A stretch of 33,554 nt of DNA from Thermoplasmata archaeon (lineage in GTDB: Archaea > Thermoplasmatota > Thermoplasmata > Lutacidiplasmatales > UBA184), in assembly GCA_021828665.1 (NCBI GenBank), contig JAJZDH010000004.1, positions 1 to 33,554 of the forward strand, read 5' to 3'. Position numbers and translations under genes: made by a program. Below, piece by piece: positions 7,598-15,280 of the stretch. Numbering within the stretch: the first letter of the stretch is position 1; each line of letters begins with the position of its first letter. The notes under the pieces are model-generated. The model ran no database searches. It saw nothing but the letters and a program-made list of their open reading frames with translations, and was not told the DNA's origin.

Positions 7598-8266
7598 GTG
7601 CGGGCGTGGATCTCCTGGAGCAGCGGCAAGGACAGCGCCTACGCCCTCCATACCCTCCGGCGATCCGGAGAGGTCGAGGTGGTGCGGCTCCTGACGACCG
7701 TCACGGCGCCGTTCGACCGGGTGTCGATGCACGGAGTCCGCACGGAACTGCTCCGCCGGCAGGCGGAGTCGCTCCGGCTCCCGGTCCACACGGTCGAGAT
7801 CCCGTTCCCGTGTCCCAACCGGGTCTACCAGGAGAAGATGGGAGCGGCCGTGGCGGCGGCCCGGTCCGAAGCGGTCGAGGCGATGGCCTTCGGCGACCTC
7901 TTCCTCGAGGATGTCCGCCGGTACCGGGAAGAACGGCTCGCCGGGACCGGCATGCGTCCGCTCTTCCCCCTCTGGGGCCGGCCCACCCGGCCGCTCGCCG
8001 AGGAGATGATCGCCTCCGGGCTCCGGGCGGTCCTGGTGGCCGTGGATCCGCGGGTCCTGCCGGCCGAGTTCGCCGGACGGGAGTTCGACCACGATCTGCT
8101 CCACGACCTGCCCGAAGGCGTCGACCCTCTCGGGGAGCGGGGGGAGTTCCACACCTTCGCCTACGCCGGCCCGATGTTCGACCGGCCCATCGCCTGGCGA
8201 CGGGGCGAACGGGTCCTCCGCGACGGCTTTGCCTTCCAGGACATCCTCCCCGCCGACCCGACGTAG
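7598..8266 (+). CDS. dph6: Dph6-like diphthine-ammonia ligase (PP-loop ATPase)
   Basis: A 222-residue member of the PP-loop ATP pyrophosphatase family related to eukaryotic Dph6 and to MJ0570-type archaeal proteins. That family performs the last amidation of diphthamide on elongation factor 2, using ATP and ammonia. Seen here: the PP-loop SSGKDS near the N-terminus (residues 8-13), the segment AFGDLFLEDVRRYR, and the conserved C-terminal GERGEFHTF and GPMFDRPI motifs. The start is GTG 7598, preceded at 8 bases by GGGGGAG (7583-7589). It appears to be a single-gene unit; the next gene is 131 bases away behind its own candidate TATA box. The family assignment is firm. The precise reaction is inferred because related archaeal paralogues are not all characterised. 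Confidence 0.82.
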   Translation: MRAWISWSSGKDSAYALHTLRRSGEVEVVRLLTTVTAPFDRVSMHGVRTELLRRQAESLRLPVHTVEIPFPCPNRVYQEKMGAAVAAARSEAVEAMAFGDLFLEDVRRYREERLAGTGMRPLFPLWGRPTRPLAEEMIASGLRAVLVAVDPRVLPAEFAGREFDHDLLHDLPEGVDPLGERGEFHTFAYAGPMFDRPIAWRRGERVLRDGFAFQDILPADPT

Positions 8267-8337
8267 CGGCGCCGACCGGTCCGGCCCGCCGATCGGGGGA
8301 ACCGGGCTCCCGGGACGCGGACGGCCTCCGGCGGTGG

Positions 8338-8347
8338 GTGTTATCTT
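8338..8347 (+). promoter_or_regulatory. TATA-like box for the AAA-VWA cassette
   Basis: The sequence GTGTTATCTT stands out in GC-rich DNA. A start about 26 bases downstream would leave a leader of about 30 bases containing GGGAGG (8388-8393) before ATG 8398. Confidence 0.4.
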
Positions 8348-8397
8348 CCCGCAACGCCCCTCCGCGGCCCGACCGGCGTCGGGGAGCGGGAGGCAGG

Positions 8398-9354
8398 ATG
8401 GACGGACCGACGGATCGGGAAGCGCCGGCGCCCACCGGCACGGCGGCGTGGATCGCCGCCGACCGGGAGCTCGCGGACCTTCCGGCCGGTCCCGCCCTCG
8501 TCCGCCTGCTGGTCGACCTGACGGAGCAGGGGGCCGAATCGGCGTGGACCAAGCCGGCCCTCGTGAGCCTCTTCGACGATGCAGGGGAGGTGGCGGCCGC
8601 CGAGCGGTTCTTCGCCGAGATCCGGGAGCTGGCGCTCGCCGCACGGTCGATCGAGGTGGAGCGCCGCTACGCGCCGTGGGCGCGGACGAACGCGATCGCC
8701 GACCTCCCCAGCGCGACCCTGGAGCTCGGGGAGGCGAACGCAGCCCCGGGCGCATGGCTCGCCCGCTGGGTCGCGGTCGGACAACGCCTCGGCCCGCGCT
8801 GGGGGTCCGTGGAACCGTTCCTGGCCGAGATGGTCCGGGAGCGCCCGTTGCTCGCCGAGGAGGCCGAGGGCACCGATGCCGGACCTCCCGGGCCCGGCGA
8901 CTTCCTCGATCTCCTCCGGGCCACGATCTCCGTCCAACCGGCGGCGATCGAGATGGGTGGCCCCGTCGGCCCGGCGGACCCGGAACTCTTCCGACGGTAC
9001 TGCCGGGAAGTGCCCCCCGGACCGGTCGGCTGGGCACTGCGGGGGCGACCGATCGAGTTCGCCGACGGGACCCGGCTGGAATTCCTCCGGTTCCCCCGTC
9101 TGGGGGAGCTCACGAGCCGGGACGGCCAGGGCCGGCTGACCTTCCATCTGCCTCCGACCGGGGAGCTCCCCGATCTCCTCGCCGGCCCCCTGGGGGCGTA
9201 TCTCGCCCGGGCCGAGCCCGCTCTCGGGGCCCACGCGCTCGGGTTCGCCGCCCACTGCCGCCGTTCGCTGGAGCGGCTCCGCGAGCGGTTCGCGCCGCGG
9301 CTCGTGGCCGATGCGCTCACCCACGGTCTTTCCCCTCGCGCCGGGGGAGGCTAG
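8398..9354 (+). CDS. Unknown protein, first gene of the MoxR-VWA cassette
   Basis: I do not recognise this 318-residue protein. It is soluble, with no signal peptide or membrane segment, acidic and helix-rich. A segment SIEVERRYAPWARTN (about residues 84-98) and a C-terminal FAAHCRRSLERLRERFAP look amphipathic. The frame is open well upstream, but ATG 8398 follows a GGGAGG site and lies after a TATA-like box. Only five bases separate its stop from the AAA+ ATPase start, and that gene's ribosome-binding site (9343-9350) lies inside this gene's 3' end, so the genes are probably translationally coupled. The context suggests a substrate, adaptor or regulatory partner of the ATPase/VWA pair. That role is inference only. 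Confidence 0.75.
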   Translation: MDGPTDREAPAPTGTAAWIAADRELADLPAGPALVRLLVDLTEQGAESAWTKPALVSLFDDAGEVAAAERFFAEIRELALAARSIEVERRYAPWARTNAIADLPSATLELGEANAAPGAWLARWVAVGQRLGPRWGSVEPFLAEMVRERPLLAEEAEGTDAGPPGPGDFLDLLRATISVQPAAIEMGGPVGPADPELFRRYCREVPPGPVGWALRGRPIEFADGTRLEFLRFPRLGELTSRDGQGRLTFHLPPTGELPDLLAGPLGAYLARAEPALGAHALGFAAHCRRSLERLRERFAPRLVADALTHGLSPRAGGG

Positions 9355-9359
9355 GACCC

Positions 9360-10424
9360 ATGGCCGTCCCCCCGACCGGATTTTCGGGCGAGATCGAGGC
9401 GGCGGGCCTCGCCGGAGGGGCCTACGGCGGCCAGGTGACCGCCCTCGATCTGAAGGAGATCCTCCGGGCGCACCTCGAGATCCCGTGGCCGCCGCTCTTC
9501 CTCTGGGGGCCCCCGGGGGTGGGGAAGAGCTCCGTGGTGCGCCAGGTCGCCACCGCGATGGGCCTCGAGCTGGTGGACCTGAGGATGCTGCTCCTCGACC
9601 CCGTCGATCTCCGCGGGCTCCCCGTCCCCGAGGGGCGGAAGGTGATCTGGGCGCCCCCGGCCTTCCTGCCGGAACGGGGGCGGGGGATCCTCTTCCTCGA
9701 CGAGCTGAATGCGGCCCCGCCGCTGGTGCAGGCGTCGGTCTACCAGCTCGTCCTCGACCGGAAGCTGGGCGAGTACACCTTGCCGGACGGTTGGCACATC
9801 GTGGCCGCCGGCAACCGGGAATCCGACCGGTCGATCGCCCACACCATGCCCTCGGCCCTCCTCTCCCGGTTCGAGCACCTGGAACTGGTCCCCGACCTCG
9901 ACAGCTGGCGGGCCTGGGCGTTCGAGGCGGCCATCGACCCCTCGGTGATCGCCTTCCTGGAGTTCCGCCCGGAGCTCCTCTACCGGTTCACCGACCGCTC
10001 GAAGGCGTTCCCGTGCCCGCGGACCTGGGAGATGGTCAGCCGGGTCCTGCCGCTGCCGCTCTCCGCCGCCGCTCTCGAGCGGGTGCTCGAAGGATGTGTG
10101 GGGCCGGGACCGGCCACCGAGTTCTCCCTCTTCCGGAGAAACCTCGCGGAGCTCCCCCGGCTCGAGGAGATCGCCGCCGGCCGCGATCTTCTTCCCTCCA
10201 CGCCGGCGTCGGGGTATGCCATCGTCTCGGGACTCGTGGCGCGATACGGCCGGGATCCGGCCCGACGCGCGCGGATGCTCGAGTACGCGGTCCTCCTCGG
10301 CCGCCACGGGTGGCGCGAGCTCGAGGTGCTCCTCGTCCGGGATCTCCTCCGGCGCGATCCGGCGCTGGCCCGGGACCCCGGATTCGAGGCCTGGGCCCGT
10401 GAGAATGTCGGAGCGCTCGGCTGA
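9360..10424 (+). CDS. MoxR-like AAA+ ATPase
   Basis: A 354-residue AAA+ ATPase of the MoxR/AAA_5 kind, ring-forming chaperone-like ATPases that usually act with VWA-domain partners in assembly of metal centres or complexes. Visible motifs: Walker A GPPGVGKS (residues 50-57), Walker B ILFLDE (110-115), sensor-1 Asn in VAAGN (152), and the likely arginine finger in SALLSRFEHLEL (Arg170). Residues beyond about 180 form the lid and a family-specific tail. ATG 9360 is preceded at 9 bases by GGGGGAGG. It overlaps the VWA gene by 20 bases, which supports joint function. Client proteins are unknown; nothing nearby (no hydrogenase or cobaltochelatase genes) identifies one. Confidence 0.9.
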   Translation: MAVPPTGFSGEIEAAGLAGGAYGGQVTALDLKEILRAHLEIPWPPLFLWGPPGVGKSSVVRQVATAMGLELVDLRMLLLDPVDLRGLPVPEGRKVIWAPPAFLPERGRGILFLDELNAAPPLVQASVYQLVLDRKLGEYTLPDGWHIVAAGNRESDRSIAHTMPSALLSRFEHLELVPDLDSWRAWAFEAAIDPSVIAFLEFRPELLYRFTDRSKAFPCPRTWEMVSRVLPLPLSAAALERVLEGCVGPGPATEFSLFRRNLAELPRLEEIAAGRDLLPSTPASGYAIVSGLVARYGRDPARRARMLEYAVLLGRHGWRELEVLLVRDLLRRDPALARDPGFEAWARENVGALG

Positions 10425-11685
10425 CCCGGAACTGCCGTCGGCGCCCCGCCCACGGGGAGGCCCCGGAGGGACCGGGGGCTCCGCCCCGCCCCCCCCGGAG
10501 GAGGGGGCGGCCGACCCCGCCGCGGCGCGCGCGATGATCGAGACCCGGAGCCGTTTCCTCCTTCGGAACCCGTTCCTCGGCGTCCTCCTCCTCGATCTGC
10601 CGCTCCGCGCGAGCCCCCGGGTCCGGTCGATCAGTTCCGACGGCACCGTCCTCTGGTACAACCCGGCCTTCCTCCGGGGCGCCCCCCCGCTGCTCGCCGA
10701 GGCCCACCTCCTCCACGCGGTGCTCCACTGGGCCTTCGGCCACGCGGCGCGCGGCGCGGGACGCGACCCCCGGCGCTGGCAGATCGCCTGCGATCTCGCG
10801 CTCGTGCCGGTCTTCCTCCGGTCGAGCTACGACTACCGGACCGCGCTCCCGATCCGGGCCCCGGTGGAACTGGCCCGGGACCGTTCGGCCGAGGAGATCT
10901 ACGGCCGGCTGGCCCCGGAGGAGCCCGCGGCCGATCCGGCACCCGGGGAGGGGCCGTCGGACTGCTGGCAGGAGCCCGCGGCCGGAGCGGCCGCGGACCG
11001 GCGGCTCCGGCAACTGTGGCGCGAACGGATCGTGCGGGCCGCGCAATCGGCCGATCCCTCGGGCCCGGGAGGGGAGGTGGGCCGGGAATTCCTCGCCGCG
11101 ATCGGCGCCCCCCGGGTCCCCTGGCGGGCGGTGCTCCACCGCTTCCTCGCGCGGACCCAGACCCAGGACTTCTCCTGGCTGCCCCCGAACCGCCGGTATG
11201 TCGCCCGGCGGCTGTACCTGCCCGGCACCCGGAACCGGTCGTTCGGGGACCTCGTGGTCGCGGTCGACACCTCCGGCTCGATCGACCCGGAGACGGCCCG
11301 GGGATTTCTCGCGGAGGTGGAAGGGATCGGCGAGCTCGTCGCCGCCTCGGGCACGGTGTACGTGCTGCAGGCCGATGACGAGGTCCGGCAGGTTGCGGCG
11401 TGGAGGCGGGGGACCACCGTGGCGATCGGGGTGACGGGCCGGGGGGGCACCGACTTCCGGCCGGTGTTCCGTTTCCTCGCCGGCCCGAGCCGGATCGAGA
11501 CCTCGGGCCTCATCTATCTCACCGACGGGAACGGACCATTTCCGGATCAGGCTCCCGGATACCCGGTCCTCTGGGCGCTGACGGAGGAGGCCGACGTCCC
11601 GTTCGGGGAGCGGCTCCGCCTCCCCTCCGCCATGGCCGACCCCGGCCGGGAGGCCTCCCTCGACGCGGGGCCGGCGCTCAGGTGA
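10405..11685 (+). CDS. VWA protein with DUF2201-like metallopeptidase-type N-domain
   Basis: A 426-residue partner of the MoxR-like ATPase. After a Pro/Gly-rich head (1-40), residues about 42-240 resemble the putative metallopeptidase domain of DUF2201-type proteins, with HAVLHWAFGH (104-113) followed by GRDPRRWQIACDLAL. Compared with an HExxH site the glutamate is alanine (Ala105), so classical zinc-peptidase catalysis is unlikely. The C-terminal half is a VWA domain with an intact metal-ion-dependent adhesion site: DTSGS (288-292), Thr349 in GGTD and Asp374 in LTDG. ATG 10405 lies inside the ATPase gene; GTG 10399 is an equal alternative. The 3' end overlaps the convergent membrane-protein gene by 8 bases. 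Related MoxR-VWA pairs act in complex assembly; the target here is unknown. Confidence 0.85.
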   Translation: MSERSADPELPSAPRPRGGPGGTGGSAPPPPEEGAADPAAARAMIETRSRFLLRNPFLGVLLLDLPLRASPRVRSISSDGTVLWYNPAFLRGAPPLLAEAHLLHAVLHWAFGHAARGAGRDPRRWQIACDLALVPVFLRSSYDYRTALPIRAPVELARDRSAEEIYGRLAPEEPAADPAPGEGPSDCWQEPAAGAAADRRLRQLWRERIVRAAQSADPSGPGGEVGREFLAAIGAPRVPWRAVLHRFLARTQTQDFSWLPPNRRYVARRLYLPGTRNRSFGDLVVAVDTSGSIDPETARGFLAEVEGIGELVAASGTVYVLQADDEVRQVAAWRRGTTVAIGVTGRGGTDFRPVFRFLAGPSRIETSGLIYLTDGNGPFPDQAPGYPVLWALTEEADVPFGERLRLPSAMADPGREASLDAGPALR

Positions 11686-12076
11686 ACCGGTTGCTCACGG
11701 CGACGAGGTAGACCAACAGCACCACCTCGATGAGGATCGACACCAACGACGCGCCGGGGCCGACCAGGAGGCGGTAGAGGTTCGCGGCGAGAAGGAGCAC
11801 GAGGATCAGGACCGCGAGCGCGAGGGCCCAGAGTTCGAGGTCCCACAGCCCCCGGGCCACCACCAGGAGGACCAGCCCCAGGATCAGCACGATGAGCGAC
11901 CCCAGGGTGCCGCCCCCGAAGCTGGCGAAGCCACCGACCGCCGCCACGTGGAGGAGCAGGAGGACCCCCACCAGGAGGTACAGGAATCCCACGATGCCCA
12001 CCAGAACGGCGAGGATCGCCACACCGAGCGGAAGGGTCGAGGAGTTGGCCATGGGCCCCGTTCCGGGACGGTTCAT
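11678..12076 (-). CDS. Small four-helix membrane protein (paralogue of 28676-29149)
   Basis: A 132-residue integral membrane protein of unknown function with about four hydrophobic helices (near 17-45, 57-73, 80-103 and 110-128) and short termini. It shares with the protein at 28676-29149 the entry motif LPLGVA, a central run of Gly and Leu residues and a conserved AR-x-L-[WF]-DLE-x-W motif after helix 2, so the two are paralogues. ATG 12076 is used; the in-frame ATG 12052 would remove eight residues and is equally possible. The gene is single and divergent from nfeD, with its own spacer upstream. No catalytic residue pattern is visible. It could be a scaffold or stress-related membrane protein, but no function can be assigned. 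Confidence 0.72.
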   Translation of the reverse strand: MNRPGTGPMANSSTLPLGVAILAVLVGIVGFLYLLVGVLLLLHVAAVGGFASFGGGTLGSLIVLILGLVLLVVARGLWDLELWALALAVLILVLLLAANLYRLLVGPGASLVSILIEVVLLVYLVAVSNRFT

Positions 12077-12244
12077 GCCTCCCCCGGCAGATGTACCTTT
12101 CGATGGGAAGGGAGGAGGGGACCACGGCGCCCTTCCGACCCTCGCTCGCTTCCGCGAACCCCCGACGGGGACCCCCGCTCGGCGCGATGGGGTTCCCGAG
12201 CGGTCCGACCCCCCCGGTCCGTCGGGACGGTCGGCCCACCGTTC

Positions 12245-12253
12245 CCTTTATCC
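12245..12253 (+). promoter_or_regulatory. TATA-like box for nfeD
   Basis: CCTTTATCC lies about 44 bases before ATG 12293. A start near 12275 would give a short leader containing GGAGG (12280-12284), 8 bases before the ATG. Confidence 0.5.
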
Positions 12254-12292
12254 CACTCCGCTCCCTGAGCGCGGCGGTCGGAGGCCGGGGCC

Positions 12293-12781
12293 ATGGTGGA
12301 TATCGGTTCGGGCGTCGGCCTCGTCCTCGTCGCCGGGGGGATCATCCTCATCGCGTTCGAATTCGTCCACCCCGGGATGTTCATCGTCATCCCGGGGACG
12401 GTGGTGACCGCGAGCGGGTTCCTCTACTTGCTCGACCCCGGACTGCTCACGACGTCGATCTTCGGTCCGCTCCTCGTGGCCGGCGTCGCGATCCTGAGCG
12501 CGCTGCTCACCCTCCCCATCTACCAGCGCCTGGGAAAGGTCCATGTGCCGATGGCCACCGTCCTCGATTCCCTTCAGGGGGAGACCGGGCTCGTCATCGT
12601 CCCCGTCGTGCCCGATTCCATGAGCGGAAAGGTGCGGATCCACTCCGAGGTATGGTCCGCGCGTTCCGACCGGTCGATCCCCGCCGGCGTCCGGGTTCAG
12701 GTGGTGGGGGGCCGGGGGGTCAGCGTCTGGGTAACGCCGGTCGACGAGGAGAAGGCGGCCGGACCGACGGTAGGTGGGTAG
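12293..12781 (+). CDS. NfeD-family membrane protein
   Basis: A 162-residue short NfeD-type protein that usually partners SPFH proteins. Hydrophobic helices lie near residues 6-22, 28-47 and 56-77. From about residue 88 a small OB-fold domain follows, with the family pattern of Gly-rich turns: LQGETGLV, SGKVRIHSEVWSARSD, and a final VRVQVVGGRGVSVWVTPV. It lacks the serine-protease domain of long NfeD. The SPFH gene lies about 300 bases downstream in the same direction, matching the widespread NfeD-SPFH pairing, though a separate candidate TATA box precedes that gene. Start ATG 12293 has a GGAGG site 8 bases upstream. Role: membrane-domain or membrane-protein quality control, inferred from the family. 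Confidence 0.86.
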   Translation: MVDIGSGVGLVLVAGGIILIAFEFVHPGMFIVIPGTVVTASGFLYLLDPGLLTTSIFGPLLVAGVAILSALLTLPIYQRLGKVHVPMATVLDSLQGETGLVIVPVVPDSMSGKVRIHSEVWSARSDRSIPAGVRVQVVGGRGVSVWVTPVDEEKAAGPTVGG

Positions 12782-13045
12782 CCGTCCACGGGGTCGGCGG
12801 AACGACCCGGCGGCGCACCGCCCCCCGGGAACTTTGGCGTTCCCCGATTTCGTCCCTCCCGATCCGAAAGGCCCGCGGGGCTTCTACCCATCTCCCACCG
12901 ACCGGCCGGAGGCTCCCCGGGGGGCCGGGGATGCGGCGGAGGCCTCCGTGGACGGGGGCCTGCTTCCGGTTTCCGGGGCCGACCGGTCGGAGGGCACGCC
13001 CATCGGGGGTGGTGGCCGCCCCCCTCCGGTGAGGAACTCGATACC
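12782..13045. other. Spacer between nfeD and the SPFH gene
   Basis: About 300 bases without a convincing gene. The open frame 12774-13055 encodes a Pro/Gly-rich string without motifs. Apart from the weak TATA-like patch at its end, I see nothing recognisable. Confidence 0.5.
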
Positions 13046-13049
13046 CACC

Positions 13050-13058
13050 TCCTAATGA
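13050..13058 (+). promoter_or_regulatory. Weak TATA-like box for the SPFH gene
   Basis: The patch TCCTAATGA is centred about 29 bases before ATG 13084, the spacing of a leaderless start. The sequence match is weak, so the spacing is the main support. Confidence 0.35.
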
Positions 13059-13083
13059 GCCCCAACGGTTTGGCGAAACGGCC

Positions 13084-14391
13084 ATGGTGGATGCCGGCAC
13101 CCTGATCGGAATCTCGTTCCTCGCGATCATCCTCATCATCGCGTTCATCGTGGTCCTCGCCCGATCGATCTACACGATCCGACCGTACCAGCAGGGGGTC
13201 ATGACCTACCTCGGCAAGTACAAGCGCGTGCTCAATCCGGGATTCAACGTCGTGAGTCCCATCGCCCAGGTGGTCCTCGTCGACCTGAGGACCCAGGTGC
13301 TCGAGGTCCCCCGGCAGGAGGTCATCACCAAGGACAACTCCCCCACCAACGTGGACGCGATCATCTACATCAAGGTCGTCGACGCCCCGCGCGCCATCTT
13401 CCAGGTCCAGGACTTCCACGTGGCCACCGTCGCGCTCGCGCAGACCACGCTCCGGTCCGTCATCGGCGACATGGAACTCGACGAGGTGCTCTACAACCGG
13501 GAACGGATCAACACCCGTCTCCGCGACATCCTCGACCAGGCCACGGACCGGTGGGGCGTCCGGGTCGAAGCGGTCGAGATCAAGGAGGTCGATCCCGTCG
13601 GGCCGGTCAAGGCCGCCATGGAGGAGCAGACCTCGGCCGAACGGCAGCGCCGGGCCGCGGTGTTGCGCGCCGATGGAGAGAAGCGGTCGGCCATCCTGGT
13701 CGCCGAGGGCCAGAAGCGTTCCCGCATCCTGCAGGCCGAGGGGATCCGCCAGTCCCAGATCCTCGAGGCGGAGGGGGCCCGGACCGCGACCATCCTCGAG
13801 GCCCAGGGGGAGGCGCAGCGGTTGCGGATCCTCTCCTTCGGGGCGAGCTCCCTCGATGCCAAGGCCCTGACCGTGCTCTCGCTCGATACCCTCGGGAGCG
13901 TGGCCAATGGCCAGGCGACCAAGATCATCTTCCCGTTCGAGATCTCCCGTCTGATGGAGGGGGCCGCCGATTATCTCGGAGTGGGCCGGACGGTGCCGGA
14001 GCGCGCCCTCAACACCCTCTCCGACCTCCAGGCCCAGATCGGCTCCACCGACGATATCCTGGGACCGATCCCGAAGCAGACGGAACTCCTCACGGAGATC
14101 AAGGCGATCGAGGACGACATCAAGGCCGATTCCGACGCCTCCACCCAGCTCGTGGCCCCGGGCGGCACGAAGGGCTCGGTGGAGGATTTCGGATCCGACG
14201 CGAAGGTCGGCGATCTGACCTCCGGGCCGCGGGCCCCGATCTTCGGGGCGAGCGTCGGGCCCCAATCCGGCACCACGCTGCCGGCCCCTCCCGTCCCCAG
14301 CCCGCCCACGAGCACGGGAGGGACCTCCGCCCCCGTCGAGCGCGATCCGAAACGCCGGACCCCGCCGGCCTCCGGCGGCTCCTCGGGCTGA
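13084..14391 (+). CDS. SPFH/band 7 (stomatin-like) membrane scaffold protein
   Basis: A 435-residue membrane-microdomain scaffold of the stomatin/flotillin superfamily, likely working with the NfeD protein encoded upstream. One N-terminal helix (residues 5-26) anchors it. The SPFH domain spans about 28-180, with NPGFNVVSPI, a DLRTQVLEVPRQEVITKDN segment and the GVRVEAVEIKEVDP end. A coiled coil then contains five consecutive 11-residue repeats (196-250), each starting A-[DEQ]-G. A hydrophobic assembly segment follows (about 251-300), then a low-complexity Pro/Gly/Ser tail (about 360-435) that is unusual in short slipins. ATG 13084 fits a leaderless start. Such proteins form large rings that hold membrane proteases or transporters; the client here is not known. 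Confidence 0.92.
   Translation: MVDAGTLIGISFLAIILIIAFIVVLARSIYTIRPYQQGVMTYLGKYKRVLNPGFNVVSPIAQVVLVDLRTQVLEVPRQEVITKDNSPTNVDAIIYIKVVDAPRAIFQVQDFHVATVALAQTTLRSVIGDMELDEVLYNRERINTRLRDILDQATDRWGVRVEAVEIKEVDPVGPVKAAMEEQTSAERQRRAAVLRADGEKRSAILVAEGQKRSRILQAEGIRQSQILEAEGARTATILEAQGEAQRLRILSFGASSLDAKALTVLSLDTLGSVANGQATKIIFPFEISRLMEGAADYLGVGRTVPERALNTLSDLQAQIGSTDDILGPIPKQTELLTEIKAIEDDIKADSDASTQLVAPGGTKGSVEDFGSDAKVGDLTSGPRAPIFGASVGPQSGTTLPAPPVPSPPTSTGGTSAPVERDPKRRTPPASGGSSG
13669..13833 (+). repeat. Five tandem 11-codon repeats in the SPFH coiled coil
   Basis: The encoded residues 196-250 divide into five units of exactly 11 residues, beginning ADGEK, AEGQK, AEGIR, AEGAR and AQGEA, each with Ile-Leu near its end. 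The 11-residue periodicity predicts a right-handed or straight coiled coil rather than a heptad one. Confidence 0.8.
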
Positions 14392-14440
14392 ACGGCCGGC
14401 CCCGGGCCGGTCCTCCCCGGGCGCCCCCCCCCGGCCCCGC

Positions 14441-14450
14441 ATACTATATC
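14441..14450 (+). promoter_or_regulatory. TATA box for the crotonase-fold gene
   Basis: ATACTATATC is among the best TATA matches in the window and is centred about 28 bases before ATG 14474, indicating a leaderless transcript. Confidence 0.65.
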
Positions 14451-14473
14451 GTCTCCCCGGGCTCGGTAAACGC

Positions 14474-15280
14474 ATGCCCGAACCGGCACCGACCCTCCGG
14501 ATCTCGCACCGGAACGGAGTGACGGAACTCCTCCTGAACCGGCCGGAGCGACTGAACGCGCTCGATGTCCCGCGCTTCCGGGAATTCCGGCTCGCGCTCA
14601 CCGAAGCCGCCCACGACCCCGGGGTCCGCGCCGTCCTGCTCTCGGGGGAGGGACGGGCCTTCTGCGCGGGCGGCGATGTGGCGGAGATGGACCGGGCCGC
14701 CGGGGAGGGCCGGCTGCCCGAGTTCTTCCACGAGCTCACCGGCGAGCAGGAGCTTTCCGTCCGGGAGATCCTCGGAATGGAGAAGCCGGTCGTGGCGGCG
14801 CTCCCCGGCGTCGCCGCCGGTGGGGGACTCTCCCTCGCGCTCGCCGCCGATTGGAGGATCGGGAGTCCCGAGGCGATGCTGGTGCCCGCATTCCCGGCGC
14901 TCGGGGCGGTCCCGGACGGGGGGCTCACGTACCTCCTGCCCCACTTCCTCGGCCTCGGCGGCGCGCAGGAGATGCTCTTCTCCCATGCGCGGATCGACGC
15001 GCCGCGCGCCCGGGAGCTCGGTCTGCTCCACGAGGTCGTTCCCGCGGGGGAGCTCCGCGAGCGGGCCCGGGCGCGGGCGGCGGAGCTCGCCGAAGGCCCC
15101 ACCTTTGCCTACGGCCGGATGAAGCAACTCCTCCTTTCGGCGTTCTCGGGCAGCCTCGAGACCCAGCTCGCCCTGGAACGCCGCGGCGCCGTCGAGGCGG
15201 CCCGGCGGCCGGACCTCGCGGAGGGGATCCGGGCGTTCCGGGAGAAGCGGCCGGCGCGGTTCACGGGGCGGCCGGGGTAG
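14474..15280 (+). CDS. Enoyl-CoA hydratase/isomerase family protein (isomerase-like)
   Basis: A 268-residue crotonase-fold enzyme acting on acyl-CoA thioesters in the cytoplasm. The oxyanion-hole segments are clear: GRAFCAGGDVAEMD (60-73, Ala65) and GVAAGGGLSLALAADW (112-127, Gly117). The two catalytic glutamates of true hydratases are absent: the GGGCE position reads GGGLS (Ser120), and the second falls in VPAFPALG (Phe140). An aspartate in VPDGG (Asp148) matches the pattern of PaaG-like and enoyl-CoA isomerases. I therefore prefer a double-bond isomerase, but the substrate is open. The gene has its own strong TATA box at a leaderless distance and stands alone. Its 3' end overlaps the convergent acetyltransferase gene by 20 bases. 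Confidence 0.88.
   Translation: MPEPAPTLRISHRNGVTELLLNRPERLNALDVPRFREFRLALTEAAHDPGVRAVLLSGEGRAFCAGGDVAEMDRAAGEGRLPEFFHELTGEQELSVREILGMEKPVVAALPGVAAGGGLSLALAADWRIGSPEAMLVPAFPALGAVPDGGLTYLLPHFLGLGGAQEMLFSHARIDAPRARELGLLHEVVPAGELRERARARAAELAEGPTFAYGRMKQLLLSAFSGSLETQLALERRGAVEAARRPDLAEGIRAFREKRPARFTGRPG

Noticed and set aside
12774-13055. A 93-codon open frame between nfeD and the SPFH gene
   Set aside because: No motif, no ribosome-binding site, Pro/Gly-rich composition, and it overlaps the candidate promoter of the SPFH gene.
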